Shown: positions 12,745 to 28,433, counted from the stretch's first letter. The stretch is 64,000 nucleotides of DNA from Ficedula albicollis (GCF_000247815.1 NC_021671.1:25189338-25253337), one strand, 5' to 3'. Made by a program: numbers and translations. The notes: generated by a model from the letters alone, not told the origin.

Positions 12745-13593
12745 CTGCCAGGGGTGTTGGGTATGGGAAGAGAACAGGGGCTGCTATGATAAACATAGTT
12801 CCAGCTGATTCCACAGACCCTCTGAACCCACATCGGAGCCCTTCAGCTGGGCACTGGTGGTGCCTCTATGCAAATATATTTAAGAGAGGGGAATACAGGA
12901 AGCAGCAGTGAGGGGAAAAAGGTGTGGGAACAGCCTTGTGGGCAGTGGGGTCAGAGAAAAGGGAGGAAGTGCACAGTGACAGAGCAGGTGTTTCCCTGCA
13001 GCCTGTGGCAGGAGTGATGCTGGAGCAGGTGTTTCCCTGCAGCCCATGGAGACTGTGCCAGAGCAGCTGGTGTCCAGGCTGCAGCCATGGAGAAACCCGT
13101 GTTGGAGTGGGCAGACATGGCCCTAAGGAGCTGCAGCCACTGGAGGGGCCACATGGACCTTCAGCCTCTGAGAGGGGCCCATGTTGGAGCCATTTATGGG
13201 GAACTCACGTTGGATCAGTGGAAAAGTTCCAGCAGGAAGGTCTGACCCAGAGAAACTGGTTGTGGTCCGTGGACTAACCACAAACCCTATTCCTCCATGG
13301 TCTTGCAGGGGTGGAGGAAGGAACCAGAGGAATAATAATGAGGGAGGGAATTGGAAGGCCTGGGAGGAAGGGTTGGGTTCATTTATGTCTTTGTTTCTCA
13401 CCATTCTACTCTAATTTGCAAATATTTAAAATAATTTTCCCTAAGTCAAGTCTGTTTTGTCCATATTGGTAATTGGTCAATGATCTCCCTGTCTTTGTCA
13501 GGATTCATGATCTTTTCCATCTTATTGTCTGCTTGTTGAGGAGGGAGGGTCAGAGAGCAGCTGGGTGGGTGCCTGAAAGCTCTCCAGCAACAA
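12715..13593 (+). mobile_element. Avian endogenous-retrovirus LTR (ERV-L-like), degraded
   Basis: The segment contains the serial 'GATGCTGGAGCAGGTG ... CCCTGCAGCCCATGGAG' phrases typical of an abundant avian LTR family. These are followed by its T-rich 3' portion (CTTTGTTTCTCACCATTCTACTCT) and the terminal segment with GAGAGCAGCTGGGTGGGTGCC near 13554-13574. This order matches the second copy at 30790-31525. No gag, pol or env coding is seen, so it is probably a solo LTR. The family assignment is from memory and the ends are approximate, the 5' end more so because of the duplication there. Confidence 0.7.
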
Positions 13594-13863
13594 TCGTTAC
13601 AATTATTTACATATGGACTACCAAATTATAAACATGAAATCCTGTAATCTGCAACTGAACTGTCAGATTATGAATCTCTAATAAATTTTATGTATTGTGG
13701 TCTACAATATTTATGACAATAATGGACTGAAGTGTATGCAAGCTTTTTCTTCTCATTTTTGGAGACCAAGTACTGGACCCATGCTATCATGCAACTCTTG
13801 GACTCACATTTTAAACAATTAATTGTAATAATTTGTGGGTATAAGTGACATATTTAACCACAA

Positions 13864-14040
13864 GGCTCCTTCTGCCTTCCAGGTAACTCACCATACTTTT
13901 ACATAATTCACATTTAGAGCCTTGAATGTGGAAATTACGGATTAACACTTGGGCATCTGTCTTTTTTATGATGATGTGTTTGGGCAGTAAAAGAGAATAG
14001 GCAGTTTATTAAAATAGGTTTGGGGGAGGGGTGGAAAATT
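13864..14040 (+). repeat. Dispersed ~175-bp repeat, copy A
   Basis: Diverged but collinear with 15894-16118. Shared blocks are TTTTACATAATTCACATTTA, GATGATGTGTTT / GTGATGTGTTTT, AAGAGAATAGGCA and TTATTAAAATAGG followed by TTGGGGGAGGG. Similarity is about 80% by eye and stops sharply after the G-rich block. It is either an unclassified repeat family or an old duplication. Confidence 0.8.
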
Positions 14041-15329
14041 TTTTTGAAAAAGGATTAAAATTATTTTAAGAATGTGTAGCAAAACTAAATGCATTGTGCG
14101 TAATATCATGTGTAAAAAATAACCATGCTAAAGCTTAAGGAGAAAAATTTATCAGTTGGCAACACAAAGTAATTAAGGGCTGGTTTTGAAATTGAAACAA
14201 TCCTCCAAATTGCAACCTCTGTAGGCAAAGTAGGGGCTATAATCTCTGGCACTGAATGTAGTGCAGCTGAAATGCTCTTGCATCTTCATGGATGTATATG
14301 TTTAATGTGTCTTTTTCCCTTGAAATGATGGGTTACTACATATAGCAATTGTGTGAGAAATTGGTGTGCAGCACTAAAACACTGTTCTGGAAAAAAAAGA
14401 ATATCTTTTTTTGCTGTAGTCTGAGATTTAAGGCATTATGTGTAATGGTTTCAGAATAAATGGGAACCCCAGCTATGTGGTCAAAATTCTTTTCTGTAAG
14501 CCTGTGTTTCTGTATATATTGCAGCTAAAAATTACTCATCCTTTAAGGGACTTCACACTGATCTTGATTTAGTCTATTATATTGTCTGTGAATGTATGAT
14601 ATTAATTGAATTTAGATTAATTTAATCTAAAAAGCACATCACTAGTATAATTTATTCAGTGTCTTTAACCAAGAAAATTGCATGTATTTAAAGTAATTCA
14701 AAAGAAGCAAAGACTTGTCCCTCATTAAATAAGATATCTGCAAAATCTTGCTTCTTCTCTAAGCACAAAGAAGACTGCAGTTTATTGGTTAATATTTTAT
14801 TTTGTAGCAGTGTGGAAATACTGCCTTTTTAATTGCAACCACTGTAACACAACAAATGCAGTTAATTTCTGCCAAAGGACTTTATGGACTGTTTCATGAA
14901 CTACTATATGATAGAAAGTAGCAAGCAAAATCCATTAAAATAAGATGAACTGCAGAGTTCTGTGACAAAACCTCTTCATTTGAGGGGAAAGCATCCCTCT
15001 TTATGTAGGTATTAATATTCTATAATGCCCATATTAATATTCTTATCACCAGATTTCCCCCTTTTCCTGTCTTTCTTTCATGCACACACTCCCCTGTACT
15101 TGATCATGTCTCCTAAAACCAGTGGGGTTGACAATAATGTATTGCAAACACCATAGGCTGAACTGGCTTTCACAGCCTTATGGCCTTGGCTTCTAGGGAC
15201 AGCTCTCTCTGTTTTGACCAGATTTTGAGCTGTAGGGGTTTACATTCTTGATTTTCTTCTCGTGCTAGCGATGCGATTAAGGATTTCATTCTCTGTTTGG
15301 ATTCAAGGTAAATACTATTTATCTCTGCC
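14041..15329. other. Non-coding AT-rich DNA
   Basis: Nothing recognised. An AT-rich imperfect palindrome lies near 14608-14632 (TTTAGATTAATTTAATCTAA). Confidence 0.55.
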
Positions 15330-15742
15330 CAGAGAAGGGCAGCAGAGGTTGTGAGGAGTCTGGAGCACATATTCCATGAGGGGCAGCTGGGGTTGTTTAG
15401 CCTGGAGAAAAGCAGAGTCAGGGCTGGCCTTGTCCCTCCCTATAGATACCTGAAAGGAGGGTGCAGCCGCATGGGGGTCAGCCTCTTCTCCCAGGCAGCC
15501 TCAGCCTGCACCAGAGGAGGAGTAGGTTGGACATCAGGAGGAATTCCTTCACAGAAAGGGTGATGATACATTGGAATGGGCTGCCCAGGGAGGTGGTGGA
15601 GTCACTGTCCCTGGAGGTGTTTAAGGAAAGCTGGATGTGGCACTGAGTGCCATGGTGTAAGTGATGTGATGATGTTCAGTCACAGGTTGGAGTCAGTGAT
15701 CTCAGAGTTGTTTTCCAGCCTCACTGATTGTGTGATTCTGTG
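15330..15742 (+). mobile_element. CR1 LINE 3' fragment
   Basis: Matches the CR1 3' region in order: GAGAAGGGCAGCAGAGGTTG, GGGGTTGTTTAGCCTGGAGA, TACCTGAAAGGAGGGTGCAG, GTCAGCCTCTTCTCCCAGGC, GGGCTGCCCAGGGAGGTGGT, GGAGTCAC...CCTGGAGGTGTTTAAG. It ends near the characteristic TGATTGTGTGATTCTGTG. 5'-truncated and mutated, as is usual for CR1 in birds. Confidence 0.95.
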
Positions 15743-15893
15743 TACCAACTCTGCAAATCTAGAGTGAAGTACGCTGTTCCTACTTTTGTTATAGACTCCC
15801 AAATTTTCTGTTTGGTTTAATTTTTAAGTATAAAATACCAATTGTAAGCAAAAAAACCCCTGTATCTTGTGCCAAATTAAGATGCGCTCCTTG

Positions 15894-15993
15894 CTTTTGA
15901 CTTCCAGGTAGGTCACCATACCTTTTACATAATTCACATTTAGAGCAATAAATGTAGAAATTATGGGTTACTGCTTAGATATCTTTTTTTTTT

Positions 15994-16024
<31 letters not shown>

Positions 16025-16118
16025 GGGGTTTTTTTTTTTTTTTTTTTTGGTGATGTGTTTTGGGAGTTAAAGAGAATAGGCAACTTATTAAAATAGGCTT
16101 GGGGGAGGGATGGCAAAA
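15894..16118 (+). repeat. Dispersed repeat, copy B, interrupted by T20-G25-T20
   Basis: Direct-orientation counterpart of 13864-14040, about 2.0 kb downstream. Where copy A has a short CTTTTTTATGATG stretch, this copy has 20 T, 25 G and 20 T (15984-16048). The G tract is therefore an insertion relative to copy A. Confidence 0.8.
16004..16028 (+). other. Poly-G tract (25 G) inside poly-T, probable gap artefact
   Basis: 25 consecutive G flanked on each side by exactly 20 T. The symmetric T flanks look like two unmerged ends of one T run with a G-filled gap between them. Copy A of the surrounding repeat lacks it. Confidence 0.75.
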
Positions 16119-16360
16119 TAATCTTATTACTGAAGGTGCAGAAGTTGGGTTCATAGGTACAATATCTAATCCTTCCAAAGCTGTTGTACCAGAGGTCCTC
16201 AAAGAAAATAATTTTGGTCTTACTCATTTTGTGGGTGAGAAATTTTGTCCTCAGAAGAGGAGGCAAAGTAAGTTATTTTACAGCAAACTTACGGTATTTA
16301 AAAAAACTATCTTGTTTATGTAGAAACACACACTAGAAAAGCACCGCTGACAGTGTATCA
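16119..16360. other. Non-coding, nothing recognised
   Basis: Short interval between two G-tract loci with no identifiable feature. Confidence 0.5.
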
Positions 16361-16397
16361 ATTGCACTGCTTAGAAACAGTGCATACAAAAGAGGAA

Positions 16398-16460
<63 letters not shown>

Positions 16461-16497
16461 TTGCACTGCTTAGAAACAGTGCATACAAAAGAGGAAC
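16361..16497 (+). other. Poly-G tract (61 G) bracketed by an exact 38-bp direct repeat
   Basis: G run at 16399-16459. The 38 bases before it (16361-16398, starting ATTGCACTGCTTAGAAACAG) recur exactly after it (16460-16497). This is the expected signature of two contig ends that overlap by 38 bp but were joined with a placeholder. Confidence 0.85.
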
Positions 16498-19456
16498 CCT
16501 CCTTCATAACTCAAGATTCAAGGATAAAAATAAGGTTACTGTCAACCCGAAAGAGAAGAGGAACATTAGAGAACTTGACTCCTCCAGCAACTTCTAAGTG
16601 TCTCCACCCAGCTGCAGAAAATAAATGAAAAACAAAAGGCATGGATATGTTGAAACATTACCTCCTGGTAGAACCAAGAGCTCTTCTTCAAGTCAATAGC
16701 ACAACTGATGTCAGCACACAAAGATGCAGGCAGGCAGAGAACAAACTACACTGCTAGACATACAGTCACTACAGAAGGTATAAAACAAACACTCGTGTGG
16801 CCCTTATGCATGTAAGATAATGAAACCTCTGCAGATGAATCATGGATTTGCCAATAAAAAGAAGACATTGTACAAACTTCATGAATTAAGAACTGCTGAG
16901 AGAGGACGCTGGCAATCAATGATGGTGTAATAAGCAAGAAAATTGTCCTACACAAAGATGCACAGAAGCTGTGGACACTTGTGGTTTTGTTTTAATGGTG
17001 ATTAACACACTGTTTTGACATTCACAGACAATATCTTTTGTTCTTCCATTTGGTAAACTAACAAATATAACTACCTTTGAAATGAGAAAACATGCACCAA
17101 AATGAAAAAGAAAATAACAGCCATTAAGAGAATTATTAGGAGAATCATTTATGGTTTATTAATAATCTGTAAGGGCAGCAGCAGAACACTATTAGAAAAG
17201 CAAGTGAAATGACAGCCAAAGCAATATTGCTTTCCACTTGAACAAATGCCATGATGCTGAAACACTGAAGTGAAAGTGAATCATTTCCACTCAATTTTTT
17301 ACAAAATGCTGTGCTTGCTATTCTCCTTTTCTACATTTGTTTAACTGCCTGGACTTACATGGCTCTGTGAGTTTTAGGAGATAGGACAACATTCAGCAGT
17401 GACAAACACACCTAGGTGAAAATGTAAAGTCTGCCCACAGTGAGGCTTCTTGTTCCACCTGTGAGGCTGTCTTGCATGGTTTCCAAAGGTTTGGAAGTCA
17501 TTCAGAAGATATGCTAAGCATTAACAAACAGACCTGGATTTTAAAAATTCATGTTGGGCAACAAAAACACTCTATACTTCTCTGTACACTCAGGATTACT
17601 AATCATTTGAGAGAATGTGTATATTCCTTATTTGGTCTCTGCTTTGTTTCATGAGTTGCTATTTTCTAGAATTTCCTTTTGTGTATACTTAAAACAAAAA
17701 GTAGTGAAGTTCTCATTAAGGATTTGTGAGAATGAATAAATGTGCGTAGTAAAAGTGTGTAAGAGATTTCCTATTTCTAGAACAGACCTCTTAGCAGCCA
17801 TACATCAGACTTCTATATGCATGTAACAGCTAGTCTTTGAATTAATTTATTATTCACAGTTATTAGCAATACATACTTGAAGTCTGATTAAGCATTAGCC
17901 AAAAAGACAATCTTGCACTTCCAAGTGATGACTTTATCTGCTTAATGAAGCCAGAGTTGAATCTCAGCAGGTATTTTAGCAGTATTGCTACTTCAGCATT
18001 TCAAAGTGCTAGTCATTTAATCATCATGTGTTCAGTCTGGCAGTCCCTAAATTAATATTTTTAGATTTTGAAGGATGCTTCTGTTTGTGCATGTATATAT
18101 AAAAGATGTACACGTGTATCTAGCAAATAAGTGTTAGTGAATTTGATGGCATGAGATGTTTTGCAGAAACTTTCAAAAAAGAATCCTTTTTTAGCTACCA
18201 ATTTTCTGAGGGTCTCTCAAGCAGTTTTACCAGGAGTGTCTGTCAATTGTCTTTTGAAAGAACTATTGGCCATGGATGCCATACTTGAGAGAAGGCAGGG
18301 ATGGATTGTATCAATATTACTGATAAATCAAAAAAATGAGACAGTCACAGGTGTTGCACTATGCTGTAATGCACATGTTCATATTGTAATATGGAATATC
18401 AAAGGATTAAGGACAGATGTGTACTTAATTTGTTTGGGTTCTTGTTTGAATATGTGGGGAAGTGTGATTTTTCCATTTTGCATACACTGCAAGTGACTGA
18501 AGAATGGAAAATGGGGAGAATTCTTCAACCAAACAGTCATTTTGTGTAGTGCTCAATAATAAATGAGAAAACCTATTGCAGTGCCCCTGTTTGTAGGGTT
18601 TGTCTTTGTGCCTGCTGGTTTATGAAAATTCTGATGTGAGATTTACAGGAGACATTTGTGCATCTGGGGCTTCTCTGTGGACACAGAGATAACATTTTCA
18701 AGCTGAGGAAATTTATTGTTATGGATAGCCTAAATGATGTGACCTGTCAAGGTAATGAATGAAATATTATACTTAGGCAGGAATAATACAATGGCTACTC
18801 TATGACAAGATGATGTTTCCTAAATTGGAAAACAGGTTTATTAATGGTGCTCTTTTAAAGGCGGGACTAATCTAGAATTCTGCAACCGTATTTAATTAAC
18901 AAGTCAGCTGCTAATGATTCATGCAGTTCAGATTGCAAAGTGAGTGATGATCAATTTTTTGCAGTACTGTGTTCACAGCTGTGAAAAGGTGGTTGCACAC
19001 CTCAGAAAGCTAATCCAGAAATATAGATCAATATTTGATTCTGTCTTTGGGTGATGTTAATCTAATAGAAAGAAATGTTCTTAACTTTCTTTATGATTTA
19101 AGCTGTCTGCTTATTTATTTCTTTGAAAATACTTTTTTTTTGTGAAAAAGTTTAATCTGATAATGTTGGGTCAGGGGAATTTCTTGGGAGTAAACAAGCC
19201 ATTCAAAATAGGACATGTTGCTTCTCAAGTCTTGAAACCTGTGTTTTGTAAATAATTTGGTACAACCAGGGGACCAGTCTCTAGTTTTCCTGAGGTGAAG
19301 GGCTGCGTGCCCCCAGTTTTGGTGGCTGGAAGCTGTCCCTGCAGTTGAACATGTGAGGGCAAACAGCAGGAGCACTGGACTGTGACAATCACAGCAGCAA
19401 TGCGAGTGGCTGGAGTGTGGAGTGTGACCCCCTGGCACTGTCTGCAAGCACATGTA
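16498..19456. other. AT-rich non-coding DNA
   Basis: No recognisable gene or repeat. The 111-codon frame at 18161-18496 (+) has no recognisable domain. Confidence 0.55.
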
Positions 19457-19582
19457 GTGCTGTGGCAGCCAGCACAGATGGCAGGAGTGTGGAAGGGAAA
19501 CCCAGTGGGAAGTTGGGCTGTGCTGTGGCAGCCAGCACAGATGGCAGGAGAGTGGAAGGGAAACCCAGTGGGAAGTTGGGCT
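19457..19582. repeat. 63-bp tandem duplication
   Basis: Exactly abutting copies 19457-19519 and 19520-19582 (GTGCTGTGGCAGCCAGCACA ... AAGTTGGGCT), with one or two mismatches. The unit is 21 codons, so an open frame crosses it without shifting; this does not imply coding. Confidence 0.97.
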
Positions 19583-21334
19583 GATTTATCTGCAATTGCC
19601 TCCTCTCCTTTTGTTGTGTTATTGGTGGTATGCTGAGGAAATGGGACAATAAAGACATGCTCAGGGAGGGTATAATGGTTCAGCAGTGAAAAATGTTAAT
19701 GAAGTGTTGGAAAAAATGCTTTTGGGAGTGGAGTGTTCACATGTCAATATATATTGCCTTTTTAATGGGAAAGGTTCCCTAATGTTAATGGCCTGGTCAT
19801 GATTTAATGCAAAAGGTGCTGTCTTTCAGCTCTAAACAAGCAGAAAGCAGGAAGGGAAATGAGAATAAAAACATGTGATTCTTCTGTATTTAAAGGATAC
19901 ATTAGTAAGCTTTATGAGCTGCAAGTAGTGAACAAAAGAAGGATGTATGAAGTGATATAAAATGTATCTCAAGAGGACAACTTAATGTTTGAATCCTAGG
20001 CAAAAAAAACCCTCAAACTCTTTAAAATTGCGCAGATTGCAAATTTTCCAGTCAAGTGACACAAAGGATAAGCAGGGAGAAAAGTTTGGAGTACAGTGGG
20101 AAGCTCTGTTCTGGAGCTGTTGTTCAAGGCTGGTCCCTGGCCAGTTTTAGTCAGAGCAGACTAAAAGCTCTGACATTTGGCCAGAGCTCATTGCTGCATG
20201 TGGCTGAGATTATCTGAACTACTTTATCACTAGGTTGCTGATCCAATGAGCTGCTTTAGGGTCCTAAATATTGTAGTAGCCTCTAAAAGGTCATCCTTTC
20301 CTCCAGACTGGTTACCCATAGATTAATATGGCAGAGAGTTTCATTTGCAAGGGAGTTAAGAGAGAGATATTAAACCCATTCAGTTAGCTGACACTTTCTT
20401 CTTCTGTGCCAGTCTGCACTGTCTATCCCTGCAGAGGTAAAATTATAGACAGCATTGTTCTCTCACTTTGCTGGGCCACATATGCAAGAACAAATGCAAT
20501 GGTGCAGAAGAAATGAGTTACTTCATGTCCTGAAGTTACATATCTTCAGTCTCCTTGTAAATTTGTGATGGTATATTAGGACAAGTTATTTGAAAGATTT
20601 TCCATAATAAAGGGCTCTTTCCCTTCAGTAAGCATTAAATTACTCTGTAGATCAGACACTGTGTTTTTTTAATTCCTTCAAATACTAGTAGGATTGTTTT
20701 TATTTTATTTTAGTGCATCATCATCGTGCAGCTGTATCTGTAACTAAAAGCAACACCATACATTTTGCTTGGGGAAAGGATCTGTAGCTGCCTTTCTTCT
20801 TTCCCTTTGCATTATACAACATACTAAAGAACTTGCCCCCTTCAGGCTGTATTCTCTTTTGCAAATATCTGTGAATGGAGATGAGACTGTACCCTGGAGT
20901 AGATGTTTGAGCCATGTGCACCCTTGGGCTGCACAGAGGTGTCTAATACTGTGGAACTCAGCTGATGGCTCGAGCTGTCTGTTGTTTATTTTAGGAGATA
21001 ATGGGCTGTAGCAGCTAAAAGGTAGAATACTTGCTACATGGTGCATTCAAATGTAATCTTTATTGTCATTCTGGGCATTGAATAGTTCAGCTAAGCATAT
21101 GGAATTTGCAATGAAATGCTGCCCAAAATAGTCTATAAATGTTTTATGGTGCCCAGGCTGGTAAGGGGTAAGGAATTTTTAAAGCCCAGCATGCTGCCTT
21201 GTCTGTGCCTGCTGGCCAACTGGCAGGCAAATAGAAATGGGTGCAGCTAAAGCAGCGTGTATTCTTTATGGCTGTGAGGTGCTTGGATGCAGGTAAAATG
21301 TCCAAAATAAAGCTGTCCTAGAGCAAGTTGCCAT
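19583..21334. other. Non-coding DNA
   Basis: Nothing recognised. It is mildly GC-richer at about 20090-20240 and 20880-20980. Confidence 0.5.
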
Positions 21335-21432
21335 ATAGAGTAACACAACATGTGTAGTAAGTTTCAGTCAAAGCATACCAGCATAGAGTAACACAAGATA
21401 TGTGTAGTAAGTTTCAGTCAAAGCATACCAGC
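21335..21432. repeat. 48-50-bp tandem duplication
   Basis: Abutting copies 21335-21382 and 21383-21432 (ATAGAGTAACACAA ... AAAGCATACCAGC) differ by a 2-bp indel and one substitution. Confidence 0.95.
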
Positions 21433-23104
21433 TCATCATGCTGAAAAATCATTTGACTACTGATTTTAAAACTAATTTTTCACTTTTACTCTTCCCCATG
21501 GTGCTCTGGTGAGGGAGTGAGCAGCAGCTCTGTGGTGCTTAGTTGCTGGCTGGAGTTAAACTCTGACAGTTTTTTGGTTCCTGAACAGTTGGAGATGATA
21601 AGAGTCTGACCAGAGCATATTAGAAGGGATTTATATCTGTTGACATTTGCAGGTCATGATATTGATTAATCTGTTTTTGATATTAATTTGTCTGATCTGT
21701 GCCATGCTCTTTTTTATTGACTGTATATGTTAAAGCTTGGTGTTGGCTTTTGCCATTTGTTGTGCTCTGTAGCAATTAGTGATGACCTGGGAGATTTGTT
21801 ACTGAAACATTGCCCTTACCCTTAATCTGGCATTTGGCCTCTGTAAAAAGCCATTACTGTACTTTGAGTACCATCTCACAGAAACAATTAACTATTAATT
21901 ATATTTCTTCCTCTGAGAGGTTTCTTTTGTGGAGGAAATGCAGAATAGCGGTCTGAAAAAACTGCAAAGGATGCAAACCTGAAGCTCTTAACTTCTTGTT
22001 AACAGCAGCAGAGAAGGATGTAAGGTTAGTATCAGGCCTAGTGCAGAAATGTGATAGGAGATGTGCAGGTTAGTTTTCAGATGGATGCTGTGACCCAGAG
22101 TTAGCGCTTTTGCTGTAGGAGCTGCGTTGTTCAGGTGTCACCAGCAGCGGGCTTAGAGTCAGCATTGGCAGCAGGTGTCAGACTGTGTGTGCATCTGGGA
22201 CTGCCTCCATCCCAAGGGAAAACTCCCCCACAGATAGGCAGTCCTGCCCTTCTCGTGCTGCTCCTCTCACCTCCAGCCTTCACAGAGGGAAGCTGAGCCC
22301 CTATGGATGCCGCCTCTTACCTTGCTTTTGACCGTGCCAGAGGTGTGAACTTTGCCTTGGTTGGCTTCATGGGCCAGATTCTGTGCGTGGGATAAAACTG
22401 GAGAATCTGGGCCTATGGGTTCTGGGAATCCACTGCAAAATCAGCACATAGCTCATCATCAGCATTTCTAAAGAAGATTCTTTTTGCAGCTTAGTTAAGC
22501 ATCTCCATGTGTTCAGAGGGAAGTGTTGCTGCAGGTGCATGCTGGTTTTTAGTAAAGTAATTCCTACATATTCTGTAAATGCCATATCTTAGAATATGAA
22601 AAGTTATATTAATTTGGGGGTTTCTTTTGTTTTTCCAATCTCTTATGGTAGGCTATGGAACCCTATAGCTATTTGCATTTTAAAATTTTTGCTCTCTTGG
22701 TTTATCAAGAATTTTCTTAGTTATTGTTTTAGTATCTAATCCTCTTTATTGTTTCCTGAATAAGTTCACATTACTGAACTTGTGCATATTAGTGCTGAAG
22801 TAGATGCCACTATTGTAATGGCTATGTTAATCTTCTTTTTTTCCATTTCAAGATGTTTGTTTTTAACACTCGAAAATTTACCTCCTGGATTCATAATGTG
22901 CTGCTCTTGCCTTAAAGCTTTTGGATGAGGAGGCAATGTGGGGAAATTAGTTTACAGTATGACTTCCATAGAGAAATTTTTTAACAGAAAGGTGTAAAAG
23001 GCCTTGCATATTTTTTGGTCACTCCAGTGGTACACAAAGGTACACAAAGCCAGAAATGCAGGCAGGAAAAAAACCTCACAAGGACTGTAATATGTAGTCC
23101 AGTA
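21433..23104. other. Non-coding DNA
   Basis: Nothing recognised. A GC-richer patch at 22085-22345 contains scattered CpG but no identifiable feature. Confidence 0.5.
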
Positions 23105-23195
23105 CCAGTGAACTGTGGTGTCTTCATAACAGAGCTTTTCCTCATGGGGCCCAGTGAACTGTGATGTCTTCATAACAGAGCTTTTCCTCATGGGG
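23105..23195. repeat. 45-bp direct duplication
   Basis: Copies 23105-23149 and 23151-23195 (CCAGTGAACTGTG ... TTCCTCATGGGG) with one mismatch and a 1-bp spacer. Confidence 0.97.
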
Positions 23196-25590
23196 CTCTG
23201 AATCCAATGGAGTGATGAACTGCCCTCAGTGCTAAGTAACCTTTTTGGGAAATGATGGTGATGTACAGCTCATTTCATCATTGTTCCTCACAACAGCTTT
23301 TATAAGGTGTAGACAGCAATGTAGGAGAGCTCATAATTCCTGACATAATACTTCTCTAATCTACCTATTACCATGTTTTCCACATGGGAAACCCTCTTAC
23401 CTCTAACCTCAAAACCAACTGACTTTTCCATTCATCTTTGCTTAATGGCTCTTCTAGGTTTACATTTGAACTCTATTTTTAAGTATCTGTCTGTTCTCTT
23501 ACCGAATCTTGATCTATTATTTTGGTATAATAATCTTTTCTTCCATCACCCTCAGATCTCAAAGCACCATGCCAGCTTCCTTTTCTTGGGGCATTGTAAT
23601 TATACTTTTTTGCCAGAAACAGAGCAGCATTTCATTCTCATCTAACTGTGTTAAAAAAGGTCTTTTAGTGAAGGTGTTACTGTATTTTAAGAGTTACCCA
23701 GAACCTCACACTAGGCCTAAGTCCATATGCTCTTAGCCTGAGGTAATCCTATAAAAGTCAACATTAAATCTCTTACTTATTTCAGCACTACCAGGATAAG
23801 CTGATGTGCTGAAGGGTAGTGAATGAAAATGCACAAAAATATCCACCATGTTTTTGTTTGATCAGCCTAATAACCTACTAATGAATGGTTTGCAGACATG
23901 TCTTATTCCAAAAGGTCATATAACATACTTAATTTATGCCCGAGGGAATAAACGTTTATTAAGAAAACTCACCATTGTCCGTATTTTTCTTGAAAGCCAT
24001 TTTGTTGAATTCTTGCAAGTATTTCCAATTGTGTCCACCTTCATGCAGCTTAAAAATTATTATAATTCCAGATGAACTTGGAATTGGTCTTTTCTCCACA
24101 GCCTTTAGGGTAATGTAGTCATATTGAGCTCCACAGCAGCTTTTTTTCAAACACGTTTGTCATTTCCATGCCAAATCTATTAGCAATACTTGCTTATGCT
24201 GCTGTATTTTATGATCAAGAATAATGCGTTTTCTCATCATCAAAGGTTTTCTCTATAATAAAGTCCATTTTTCATGACACACTTGTTAGCAAAATGTGTT
24301 GCACTTGGCTCTCACACGTACAGAAAGGATAGGTGAATGGAGATTAGTATGGTTCTGGGCTGGTAGTGACTCGTTTCCTTGCTCAGTTCTGGAGCCCTTT
24401 CTCTTGGCCCTTGGGAAACAGCAAGGTCTACAAGAAGCAGTGTTACCCCTTTCTTGAGGTCCCTTTGATGATCTGGATTTCTTCTGCAAGCAGTCCTGGC
24501 TACTGATGTGTGTGTGCAGATCTTCCATGCACTGTGCCTTGAAGTCAGGCACGTAGCAGGGGACTTTTCTTATCCTGCTTCAAGTAAACGTGTCATTCAT
24601 ATTGTTTATTTTCAGCCTTTTTAGTATTCTTGAACAGCTGCTTCAGGTCCCTTAGGATGAAGTGTTAACATGTGGCTGTAGTACAATACAACATTATACA
24701 CTGCTAATGGGAGACTGCTGTGCAGTGCCTGCCCACAGGATCTCTGCCTGAGCTTTGTGCTATAGTATTTAGGGCTAGACTGAGCAAACTTCAGAAGTTT
24801 TTGAGTGACTGGAGGATATTCAGGCTCTTGCCTGGCCAGGCTGTCTTTCTGCTTACTGGATGCTCTGGCAAGAGAAAGGTTCAGATATGTAATAATAAAA
24901 AAGTTGCAAAAATTAGAATGAAAAACTCTGCTTCAGGAGGATAAGTGGTGTTAAGAATGTATGAAGCAGCTGAAAGCAAAGCCTGGAACTACAGCAAAAT
25001 GATCACTAAGTGTCTAATATGGATAAATCTCTCTTGAGTTAGCATGAATTTGTATGCTGGATAACTAAATGAAATTTGATCTGTCAGGACAAGGTTATGT
25101 AAGGTGATTTGTGCTATATATCCATTTTGCTGTTCATTCATTGTTTGGACTGCAAAACCAGGAATTGCCTTGCTGTGGTCTCCAGAGATTCGAGTTTAAC
25201 TGTGGCTATACCCCAGGGGTTCTCTTGCCATTGTCTTGTAAGTTCTTGATCTTTCCCTTTCTTTTTTGAATCAGCGAAGTTGCTATCTTGAGGGAGGTAA
25301 GATCCAGGTAACAGAAACCCATATATAGGTGCAATGTGGGCAATGGAAACTGAAAAGACATTTATAGAGTAATTTCCTCAACTCATTACACTCAAAATAG
25401 AGTCATATGCTTAGGCTTCCCTGGCTTTTAGCAACTTAAACGAAAGTGATCCATCAGCACACCCTGTTACAAGATTACTATTCGTCCAAAATCAATCTTT
25501 TAGTAATGAGCTCTAGATAATGATAAGCTGCATGAGTTGCCTTGGTAACCTACTGCCTCAAAAGTCTTATGTATAGCTTAAGGACTTGCA
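23196..25590. other. Non-coding DNA
   Basis: Nothing recognised; short frames only. Confidence 0.5.
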
Positions 25591-28272
<2,682 letters not shown>

Positions 28273-28433
28273 TGAGTCAGAGCAGATTCATTATTTGAAA
28301 TCAGACAGGATATGAGGTGTGGCAGTTTTTGCAAATTGGTATCAGCGTATTTTTGAGTCAGAGCAGATTCATTACTTAAAATCAGACATGATATGAGATG
28401 TGGCAGTTTTTGCAAATTGGTATCAGCGTATTT
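28273..28433. repeat. 81-bp tandem duplication, ~95% identical
   Basis: Copies 28273-28353 and 28354-28433 (TGAGTCAGAGCAGATTCATT ... ATCAGCGTATTT) with about four substitutions. It is among the more diverged pairs in the window, so at least this one looks like an older event. Confidence 0.95.
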
